Of a DNA stretch of 64,000 nt, positions 57,459 through 64,000 are shown piece by piece. Every line of letters starts with the position of its first letter. Positions within the stretch are counted from its first letter, which is position 1. The notes under the pieces were generated by a model. The model worked only from the letters and a program-made list of their open reading frames with translations. It did not search any database and was not told the DNA's origin. Both the position numbers and the translations under genes were made by a program. The DNA is taken from positions 3,658,001-3,722,000 of the forward strand of contig NZ_CP043042.1 of the NCBI RefSeq assembly GCF_008122265.1, read 5' to 3'. This stretch comes from Marinobacter fonticola (lineage in GTDB: Bacteria > Pseudomonadota > Gammaproteobacteria > Pseudomonadales > Oleiphilaceae).

Positions 57459-58391
57459 ATGGCCGGTTCCAGCAAAAAAGTGATCTATGCGGCCCTCGTG
57501 GGCAATTTCCTGATCGCGTGCACCAAGTTCGTGGCAGCGGTGATCACCGGCAGTTCGGCGATGTTTTCCGAGGGTATTCACTCGCTAGTGGATACCGGCA
57601 ATCAGGTCTTGCTGCTATATGGCCTGAAGCGCTCCTCGCGGCCCGCCGATACTCGTTTCCCCTTCGGCCACGGCAAGGAGATCTATTTCTGGAGCTTCGT
57701 GGTGGCCATCCTGATTTTCGCGGTGGGTTCGGGGGTTTCCATCTACGAGGGCGTGCGGCACATCCTCCACCCGGTGCCGATCGAGAATCCGTCCATCAAC
57801 TACATCGTGTTGGGGCTGGGTATTCTGTTTGAAGGCGCGGCCTGGTATTTCGCATTTACCGAATTTTCCCGGGCCAAGGGCAAGTGGGGCTACTTCGAGG
57901 CGGTCCGCCGCGGTAAGGATCCGACACTGTTTGTGGTGCTGTTCGAAGATTCGGCGGCCATGCTCGGCCTATTGGTCGCCATGGCCGGAATCTACCTTGC
58001 GGACCATACGGGCCTCCTCTGGCTGGACGGCTTGGCCTCCGTAATCATTGGCCTGATCCTGGGCGGCACCGCGATCTGGCTAGCGTATGAAACCAAGGGC
58101 CTTTTGATCGGCGAGTCGGCCAACCAGGCGGTGATCGCCGGTATTCGCAAGATCGCCACCGAAACCCCTCAAGTCGAGCGCGTGAACGAGCTATTGACCA
58201 TGCACATGGGCCCGGATTTCGTGCTGGTCAACCTGAGTGCAAAGTTCACGCCCCAGAACTCGGTGACCGAGCTGGAAAAGGTGATCGCCGATCTGGATCA
58301 TCGGATCAAGGCTGCCTATCCTCAAGCCAAGCGCATCTTTGTCGAGGCGGAGTCGCTGCAGGCCCACACCGCCCCGAGCGAGCATCACTAA
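57459..58391 (+). CDS. Cation diffusion facilitator (CDF) metal transporter
   Basis: A 310-residue CDF transporter with about six spans. The TM2 metal site reads HSLVD and the TM5 counterpart EDSAAML, so the second pair is not HxxxD and the metal may differ from zinc. RFPFGHGKEIYFWS is conserved. The cytoplasmic C-terminal domain (ETPQVERVNELLTMHMGPDFVLVNLSAKF) follows. It effluxes divalent metal in exchange for protons. Confidence 0.9.
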   Translation: MAGSSKKVIYAALVGNFLIACTKFVAAVITGSSAMFSEGIHSLVDTGNQVLLLYGLKRSSRPADTRFPFGHGKEIYFWSFVVAILIFAVGSGVSIYEGVRHILHPVPIENPSINYIVLGLGILFEGAAWYFAFTEFSRAKGKWGYFEAVRRGKDPTLFVVLFEDSAAMLGLLVAMAGIYLADHTGLLWLDGLASVIIGLILGGTAIWLAYETKGLLIGESANQAVIAGIRKIATETPQVERVNELLTMHMGPDFVLVNLSAKFTPQNSVTELEKVIADLDHRIKAAYPQAKRIFVEAESLQAHTAPSEHH

Positions 58392-58404
58392 GGAATAGGC
58401 TGCT

Positions 58405-58854
58405 TTGACCCGCTCGCACGTTCAAAAGTCACCTCGCCCACCCCTGGGCACGACGCGGCGACGCATGCGCTACGCGGCGTGGCTGGCGCTGGTCTCGATG
58501 CTGCTGATTTTTGTCGGGCCGTTGTATTCAAACAGTCAGGCATTGCTGAGCGCACAAACGCATCCCGATCCGCCGCCCGGCTTCGATCCCCATGCCGAGG
58601 GCGCCTATTGCGGCGAAATACCCGCAACCGGCCAAGACGTTCAGCAAGCGCCCGCTCACTCGCCCATGCTCCATGCGGAGTGCGGATACTGCATTCTGCT
58701 GTCCCATACACCGCCCCCGGCACCGACCTCCCTGGACGCTGTAACGCCACCGTTCTGGTCCGCGCCGCTCCCCCTTCCTGCCCAAGAAGCAACCTACAGC
58801 TTCCGCCCCTACGGAATCGCCCAGGTGCGAGCGCCACCCTCGATCATCGTCTGA
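58405..58854 (+). CDS. DUF2946 family protein
   Basis: A 149-residue protein with a hydrophobic N-terminal segment (about 24-42) acting as signal or anchor, then a loop with HAECGYCILLSH, a His/Cys cluster that could bind copper, as proposed for this family. TTG at 58405 has AAGGA upstream; ATG 58465 is an alternative that still leaves the membrane segment. It lies between a metal efflux gene and a PepSY protein gene, consistent with metal handling. Confidence 0.65.
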   Translation: MTRSHVQKSPRPPLGTTRRRMRYAAWLALVSMLLIFVGPLYSNSQALLSAQTHPDPPPGFDPHAEGAYCGEIPATGQDVQQAPAHSPMLHAECGYCILLSHTPPPAPTSLDAVTPPFWSAPLPLPAQEATYSFRPYGIAQVRAPPSIIV

Positions 58855-58975
58855 ACCTTGCTGTTTTAAACATTCTTGAACCGCAGCAGCGGCCGTGCGC
58901 ACGGAGCCGGAGAACAGGCAAACGGCGTGCGTCGCTTGCTCTGTGGTGGTCAACATCAAGTTAGACAGGTGATTC

Positions 58976-60370
58976 ATGCCGAACGACTCAACACTCACCC
59001 CAGGGGTGAACACGCGCCCAACCACGGCCGGTAAAAGCGAAACCGCCCGCTGGTTCTATCCCCTTATCCTGCGACTCCACTTCTATATCGGGCTGTTGGT
59101 GGGCCCCTTCATTCTCGTTGCAGCGCTGTCCGGTGGGCTCTACGCCATCTCGCCGCAGTTCGAGGACATGCTCTATGCCTCCGCTCTCAATGGCGAAGCC
59201 GACGGCGACCCGCAATCCCTGGCCGCGCAGATCGGAGCGGCCCGAAGCGTCGTCCCCGATCTCACGCTGGCTGCCGTGCGCCCAGCCCCTGAACCCGGCA
59301 AGACCTCCCGGATCATGTTCTCCGATCCATCGCTGGACATCTATGAGCATCGGGCGATTTTCGTCGATCCTATTACCCTCGAAATCAAGGGCAATCTGGC
59401 CGTTTACGGCACTGGCGCCCTTCCGTTAAGGATCTGGATCGATTATCTGCACCGCAACCTGCACCTGGGCGAGTTCGGCCGGCACTATAGCGAGCTGGCC
59501 GCCTCCTGGCTGTGGATAGCGGCGCTGGGCGGGCTCACGCTCTGGATCATGGGCCGCCGAAAGCGCAATCAGGCGCCCGCCCTGAGAGCCACCGACGCTA
59601 TCCCGTCCGGCCAGCGCCGTAAACGCCATGCCGCTCTCGGGCTGACATTGCTGCTCGGCTTCCTGTTTCTCTCGGTGACCGGTTTGACCTGGTCGAAATG
59701 GGCCGGCGGCAACATTGCGGACCTGCGTGCGGCCCTGGATTGGGGCACGCCCAGCGTGAATGCTCAACTCGACACGCCAACGCCGGCCGTATCCGATCAG
59801 GCACAGCAGGCTGCCGTATTCGACGGTGTCCTGGCCGTCGCCAGGAACGCAGGCATTGACGCCGGCCTACTGGAAATCCAGCCCAGCAACGACCCGCAGC
59901 GAGCGTGGAAAGTGCGCGAGATCGACCGCACGTGGCCAACACAGGTAGATTCGGTCGCCGTGGACCCGAGCACCTTCGGCATCGTGGATCAGGCCAATTT
60001 CGTCGATTTTCCCATCGCCGCCAAGCTGACGCGCTGGGGCATCGACTTGCACATGGGAACGCTGTTCGGCGTAGCTAACCAGCTACTGATGCTGGGCCTG
60101 GCCCTGGGACTCTGCACGATGATCGTCTGGGGCTACCGGATGTGGTGGACACGCCGGCCGCTACCGCGCGCGTCATCCGCCACCAAGGCCACACGGCTAA
60201 CCACCCATTGGCTCCGTGCGCCGATATCCGCCCGCCTACTGATTGTCATAGTGACCGCTTTCCTGGGTTGGGCATTGCCGGTCATGGGCGTCAGCCTGGC
60301 GGCGTTCCTGATTCTGGATGTCTTGCTGATGCTGTATTACGCTCGCCAAACAGCCCGCGTGAGCGCTTAA
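58976..60370 (+). CDS. PepSY-associated membrane protein
   Basis: A 464-residue inner-membrane protein of the PepSY_TM type: LRLHFYIGLLVGPFILVAALSGGLYAISPQFED at TM1, a periplasmic PepSY-like region, RHYSELAASWLWIAALGGLTLWIMG, RKRHAALGLTLLLGFLFLSVTGLTWSKWAG and a further three spans near the C-terminus. Relatives are ferric reductase-like or siderophore-iron uptake accessories. AGGTG precedes the start. Metal-related role inferred. Confidence 0.82.
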   Translation: MPNDSTLTPGVNTRPTTAGKSETARWFYPLILRLHFYIGLLVGPFILVAALSGGLYAISPQFEDMLYASALNGEADGDPQSLAAQIGAARSVVPDLTLAAVRPAPEPGKTSRIMFSDPSLDIYEHRAIFVDPITLEIKGNLAVYGTGALPLRIWIDYLHRNLHLGEFGRHYSELAASWLWIAALGGLTLWIMGRRKRNQAPALRATDAIPSGQRRKRHAALGLTLLLGFLFLSVTGLTWSKWAGGNIADLRAALDWGTPSVNAQLDTPTPAVSDQAQQAAVFDGVLAVARNAGIDAGLLEIQPSNDPQRAWKVREIDRTWPTQVDSVAVDPSTFGIVDQANFVDFPIAAKLTRWGIDLHMGTLFGVANQLLMLGLALGLCTMIVWGYRMWWTRRPLPRASSATKATRLTTHWLRAPISARLLIVIVTAFLGWALPVMGVSLAAFLILDVLLMLYYARQTARVSA

Positions 60371-60524
60371 TTTTGCTCGCCTCCGGCAGTGAACCCACTG
60401 CCGGAGACCGCCCTTCCATTCAGTCACTCCACCCTGACGGCGCCCTCCACGAATCCGCCACTTGGCAACATTAAGATCGTCCCCGCCTCTTGCATGCCCA
60501 AAAATCATGCAATAAACTTCGCAA

Positions 60525-60540
60525 ATGTTACCGGTAACAT
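60525..60540 (+). promoter_or_regulatory. GntR-type operator upstream of the TRAP-gntK operon
   Basis: ATGTTACCGGTAACAT is a perfect 16-base palindrome matching the gluconate repressor GntR (LacI family) operator core ATGTTA-N4-TAACAT. It lies 38 bases before dctP and just after a possible promoter (TTGCAT at 60490, -10-like ATAAAC near 60512), a position suited to repression relieved by gluconate. Confidence 0.75.
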
Positions 60541-60577
60541 ATACCGTAAAAACAACAACCCCGCAGGAGAGAATGCT

Positions 60578-61591
60578 ATGCCCTCGCTCAAACATTTAGC
60601 TGCCGGTGTCCTGTCAGCCACCTTCGCCTTCAACGCCGTGGCGGCTGATTACACATTCAAATTCCAATCGTCCGACCCATCCGGGGTAAAGAACTTCGAG
60701 ATCAAACAGGAATGGGCTGACCGAGTCGAGAAAATGACCGGTGGCCGGGTCGAGATCGAGATCCTTCCGGTGGGTAGCGTGGTCAGCCACACGGAAACCC
60801 TGGGCGCCATGAAGATGGGTGTCCTCGACGGCCATATCTCTGTCACCGGTTACTTTTCGGGCCAGGACCCCGCCTTCGGTCTGATCGGCAACACCGTTGG
60901 CGCTTGGTCCAGCCCGGATCAGCTGATCGATTATATTTACTACGGCGGCGGCTATGAGCTGATGAACGAGCTCTACAAGCCCTACGGCGTCAAGTTCGTG
61001 GGTGGCGCCGCGACTGGTCTGGAATCCTTCGTATCCAAGAAGCCGCTGGACGGCGTGGACGACCTGAAGGGACTGAAACTGCGCGCACCGGAAGGCCTGG
61101 TGCAATCCGTCTTCGCCGCTGCCGGTGCCTCACCGGTCAACCTGCCGGGCTCCGAGGTCTACACCGCTCTGAGCAAAGGCGTGATCGACGCGGCCGACTA
61201 CACCGTCTTCTCCACCAATCAGGAAGCGGGTCTGAATGAAATTGCGCCGCATCCGGTCTACCCCGGTTTCCACTCGCTGCCGCTACTGGAAATCGCCATG
61301 AACCTGAAGGAGTGGAACGAGCTGCCGGACGACATCCAGACGATCATGACCGTCTCCGCCCGCGACTTCGCCCAGGACATCAGCACCCAGCTGGCCATGG
61401 CCGACCAGAAGGCGGTGAAGGAAGCGCGTAACGACCCGGATATCACGATTCACGATTGGTCCGCAGAGGAACGCCGCAAGTTCCGCAACGTCGCCCGCGA
61501 CCAGTGGAAGACGTATGCCGAGCAGTCGCCCAACGCCGAAAAAGTCTACACGTCGGTGACGAGCTACCTGGAATCCCAGGGTCTTCTCTAA
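60578..61591 (+). CDS. TRAP transporter periplasmic binding protein (DctP)
   Basis: A 337-residue DctP-family protein: signal peptide (LSATFAFNAVAA), YTFKFQSSDPSGVKNFEIKQEWADRVEKMTGGRVEIEILPVGSVV and the ligand-carboxylate Arg in LKLRAPEG. AGGAG precedes ATG 60578; the much longer upstream frame crosses the operator and is not coding. With gntK and a GntR operator in the same unit, gluconate or another sugar acid is the probable ligand. Confidence 0.9.
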   Translation: MPSLKHLAAGVLSATFAFNAVAADYTFKFQSSDPSGVKNFEIKQEWADRVEKMTGGRVEIEILPVGSVVSHTETLGAMKMGVLDGHISVTGYFSGQDPAFGLIGNTVGAWSSPDQLIDYIYYGGGYELMNELYKPYGVKFVGGAATGLESFVSKKPLDGVDDLKGLKLRAPEGLVQSVFAAAGASPVNLPGSEVYTALSKGVIDAADYTVFSTNQEAGLNEIAPHPVYPGFHSLPLLEIAMNLKEWNELPDDIQTIMTVSARDFAQDISTQLAMADQKAVKEARNDPDITIHDWSAEERRKFRNVARDQWKTYAEQSPNAEKVYTSVTSYLESQGLL

Positions 61592-61592
61592 G

Positions 61593-61611
61593 CGGGTCTG
61601 ATTCAGACCCG
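61593..61611 (+). terminator. Intercistronic hairpin after dctP
   Basis: CGGGTCTG-ATT-CAGACCCG directly follows the dctP stop, with no T-run. It probably raises the level of the binding-protein message relative to the membrane genes. Confidence 0.65.
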
Positions 61612-61686
61612 TTCAACCCTTTCCTGACATTTGCCATCGGCCTGTGCGTCATGAGGTGATCATGACCACGGGTCTGGAGTCGCCCT

Positions 61687-62265
61687 ATGTCCGAGCACAC
61701 GCCCAACATGGAACAGACGGACCGACCGCCCGATAACTCTGACGAGGATATCGGGTCGACCTGGCTCGACCGCGCCATCGTCTGGCTGGGTAAGAAGTTA
61801 AGTCTGGTCTTTGCCCTGATTGTCGTCGTCTCTGCCTACGAGATTGCCCGGCGCTATCTTTTTGACTCGCCCACGCTGTGGGTGCACGAAACGGTCACTT
61901 TTGCCGGAGCTTCCCTGTTCGTGCTGGGCGGCCTGTACGCTTTCGCCACCAATCGCCACGTGCGGGTGGTGCTGATTTACGATGCGGTACCTGCGAAGGT
62001 GCGCCGCTGGCTGGATGTGCTGCACCAGATCCTGGGTTTGGCCTTCTGCACCATGCTGCTCTACGGCAGCTGGTTTATGGCCAAGGATGCCGTGCGAGCG
62101 CCGTGGGGCGCCTGGCGCCTGGAAACTTCCGGCTCCGCATGGAATCCGCCCTTCCCGGCCTATCTCAAGGTCATTATTTTCGTCGCCGTGACCGTGTTGA
62201 CGTTGCAGTTCATTCTGCACCTGATCCGCGACCTGCGCCGTGTCGCCCGTGGAGGTGATGCCTGA
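61687..62265 (+). CDS. TRAP transporter small permease (DctQ)
   Basis: A 192-residue membrane protein with four spans (YEIARRYLFDSPTLWVHETVTFAGASLFVLGG is the DctQ hallmark) and an acidic N-terminal extension of about 30 residues. GGAG precedes the start. Its last base overlaps the dctM start by one. Confidence 0.9.
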   Translation: MSEHTPNMEQTDRPPDNSDEDIGSTWLDRAIVWLGKKLSLVFALIVVVSAYEIARRYLFDSPTLWVHETVTFAGASLFVLGGLYAFATNRHVRVVLIYDAVPAKVRRWLDVLHQILGLAFCTMLLYGSWFMAKDAVRAPWGAWRLETSGSAWNPPFPAYLKVIIFVAVTVLTLQFILHLIRDLRRVARGGDA

Positions 62266-63581
62266 TGTTTGAACTCGCTTCCATCGGTATCGGCTACGGC
62301 AGCCTGCTGATGCTGGTGATGCTGATTTTGCTATTGCTCACCGGCATGCAGCTCGCCTTCGCCACCGGTCTCGTTGCCCTGGTCTTCGCCCTGGGCTGGT
62401 TCGGCCCGGATGCCCTGGCCATCGTCAGTAGCCGGCTCTACAGCTTTATTGGTAGTTATGTCTTTCTCGCGGTCCCCATGTTCGTATTGATGGCCTCGCT
62501 ACTGGACCATTCGGGCATCGCCAAAGACCTGTTCGACGCCATGGCCCGTTTTGGCCGCAAATTGCGTGGCGGCGTCGCCATCCAGACCCTGATCGTGGCG
62601 ATTATTCTTGCCTCCATGTCCGGCGTGATCGGCGGCGAGACGGTTTTGCTTGGCATCCTCGCCCTGCCGCAGATGCTGCGTCTGGGCTACGACCGGAAAC
62701 TGGCCATCGGCACCACCTGTGCCGGCGGTGCACTGGGCACCATGCTGCCGCCGAGTATCGTGCTGATTATCTATGGCCTGACCGCCAACGTCTCCATCGG
62801 CGATCTGTTCAAGGGCGCCTTCCTACCCGCCTTGATTCTGGCATTGCTCTACATGGGCTACGTGCTGGTGCGAGTCTGGCTGAAACCGGAGATGGCGCCC
62901 GTGCCATCGGACACAGACGAGCCGGAAACCCCGGCGCCAAACTTCTTCAAGGCGCTGTTCTTCCCCATTCTGTCGGTGGTCGTCGTCCTCGGCAGCATCT
63001 ACGGCGGTATTGCCTCGGTCACCGAAGCTTCGGCGTTGGGGGTGCTGGGCATCGCCATTTCCACCGCCATTCGTGGCGAGCTGAACCTGACCATGATGCG
63101 CAAGGCCACCATCAGTACCCTGCGCGTATGCGGCATGATCATCTGGATCGGCATCGGCGCCACCGCGCTGGTGGGCGTCTACAACCTGATGGGCGGCATC
63201 GACTTCGTGCGCGAGATGGTGCTTACCGTCAGCGGTGGCGACGGCCTGATGACCATCCTGTTCATGATGCTGATCCTGCTGATTCTCGGCATGTTCCTCG
63301 ACTGGGTGGGCGTTGCCCTGCTGACTATGCCGATCTTCGTGCCCATCGTGACGGAACTGGGCTACAGCCCGATTTGGTTCGGCGTGGTGTTCTGCATGAA
63401 CATGCAGGTGTCGTTCCTGTCACCGCCCTTCGGTCCGGCGGCCTTCTACCTCAAGACAGTCACGCCGCCCGACATTTCCCTGGGCGAGATCTTCCGGTCG
63501 TTGCTGCCGTTCATCGGTCTTCAGATCGTCGCACTGGCTCTGCTGATCGCCTTCCCGCAACTCGCGCTATGGTGGCAATGA
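62265..63581 (+). CDS. TRAP transporter large permease (DctM)
   Basis: A 438-residue protein with about 12 spans (VSSRLYSFIGSYVFLAVPMFVLMASLLDHSGIAKDLFDAM, GGALGTMLPPSIVLIIYGL, MFLDWVGVALLTMPIFVPIV). It forms the sodium-coupled channel with DctQ. The stop is one base from the gntK start. Confidence 0.93.
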   Translation: MFELASIGIGYGSLLMLVMLILLLLTGMQLAFATGLVALVFALGWFGPDALAIVSSRLYSFIGSYVFLAVPMFVLMASLLDHSGIAKDLFDAMARFGRKLRGGVAIQTLIVAIILASMSGVIGGETVLLGILALPQMLRLGYDRKLAIGTTCAGGALGTMLPPSIVLIIYGLTANVSIGDLFKGAFLPALILALLYMGYVLVRVWLKPEMAPVPSDTDEPETPAPNFFKALFFPILSVVVVLGSIYGGIASVTEASALGVLGIAISTAIRGELNLTMMRKATISTLRVCGMIIWIGIGATALVGVYNLMGGIDFVREMVLTVSGGDGLMTILFMMLILLILGMFLDWVGVALLTMPIFVPIVTELGYSPIWFGVVFCMNMQVSFLSPPFGPAAFYLKTVTPPDISLGEIFRSLLPFIGLQIVALALLIAFPQLALWWQ

Positions 63582-63582
63582 C

Positions 63583-64000
63583 ATGACGGTACGCAAGATT
63601 GTGGTGATGGGCGTCTCCGGCAGCGGCAAGAGCCTGGTGGGCCAGCGTCTGGGCGACCTGCTCGATGTGCCGTTCTTCGATGCGGACGACTATCACAGCG
63701 ACGCGAACGTACAGAAGATGGCTAACGGCGTTCCGCTGACCGACGAAGACCGGCGCGGCTGGCTGGCCGACCTGGCGGACCTGATCCGCCGGGAATCCGG
63801 CTTGGTGCTCGCTTGCTCCGCCCTGAAGAAAACCTATCGGGACCAGCTGAGAACCGGTGATCCGGCGTTGAAGTTCCTCTACCTGAAAGGCGATTTCGAG
63901 ACCATCTGGTCGCGCCATTCCCAGCGGGAGGATCATTACTTTACGGGCCAGGATATGCTGAAGAGTCAGTTTCTGTCGTTGGAGGAGCCTGATGCGAACG
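63583..64000 (+). CDS. Gluconokinase GntK, 3' end outside window
   Basis: The first 139 codons of a gluconate kinase. P-loop GVSGSGKS at residues 10-17, FFDADDYH, the CSALKKTYRDQLR segment and MLKSQFLSLEEP are all GntK signatures; full-length enzymes have about 165-175 residues. It phosphorylates gluconate to 6-phosphogluconate, feeding the pentose phosphate and Entner-Doudoroff routes. It starts one base after the dctM stop, so uptake and phosphorylation are coupled in one operon. Confidence 0.93.
   Translation, partial: MTVRKIVVMGVSGSGKSLVGQRLGDLLDVPFFDADDYHSDANVQKMANGVPLTDEDRRGWLADLADLIRRESGLVLACSALKKTYRDQLRTGDPALKFLYLKGDFETIWSRHSQREDHYFTGQDMLKSQFLSLEEPDAN

Overview
The window looks like a moderately GC-rich gammaproteobacterial chromosome, most likely Marinobacter or a close marine relative. 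That rests on the gene set: lpoB-ycfL-COG3014, ppiC, tpm, hprA, a prkA-yeaH-spoVR block, yehZYXW-type osmoprotectant uptake, TRAP and Liv-type transporters, and a REP-associated transposase. No tRNA, rRNA, CRISPR array or origin was seen. The genus is an inference, not a search result.

Layout. 1-4.7 kb: an IsdG-type heme monooxygenase, a glutathione transferase-like gene, an envelope lipoprotein operon (COG3014, YcfL, LpoB) and PpiC. 4.7-7.8 kb: an orphan maltose-binding-type protein transcribed into a chemoreceptor gene. 8.1-10.7 kb: a Tle1-type phospholipase overlapping a DUF2931 lipoprotein, an apparent orphan type VI effector/immunity pair. 10.9-24.3 kb: housekeeping and metabolic genes (HprA, Tpm, a large FAD/Fe-S dehydrogenase, an unusual 1464-residue P-type ATPase, an App1-type phosphatase, a RIO kinase and small proteins).

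24.3-32.5 kb is a mosaic accessory region, visibly more AT-rich than its flanks. It holds rluF, a RAYT transposase with GTGGGTGTCCTTTTAAG-type repeats, a PEP-CTERM protein, an IS110-family remnant, and then a sedentary integron. The integron has four gene cassettes on the minus strand, three complete attC sites and one truncated attC, a candidate attI with a Pc-like promoter, a perfect LexA box, and an integron integrase broken by a frameshift. The first six bases of each cassette complement the start of its own attC (exactly in three cassettes, one mismatch in the fourth), which fixes the boundaries. Cassette contents: a BrnT/BrnA-like toxin-antitoxin pair, a Rap1a/Tai-family immunity protein, a possible HEPN protein and a small membrane protein. 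The IS110 remnant sits inside the attC of the last cassette.

32.5-50.5 kb: the osmoprotectant ABC system, prkA-yeaH-spoVR (stress and stationary phase), an LrgAB pair, an EVE protein, and a divergent locus pairing a TpsB-like barrel with a FecR protein and a CHASE2-PAS-GGDEF-EAL protein. 50.8-58.4 kb: a five-gene Liv-type ABC importer, an MsbA-like exporter and a CDF metal transporter. 58.4-64 kb: a DUF2946 protein, a PepSY membrane protein, then a TRAP transporter (dctPQM) followed by gluconokinase, with a palindrome upstream matching the GntR operator. This last block is probably a gluconate uptake operon; gntK runs off the window end.

One feature recurs across the window: short degenerate tandem repeats (9-21 bp period) at gene ends, several of which begin with the gene's own last codons and stop codon.
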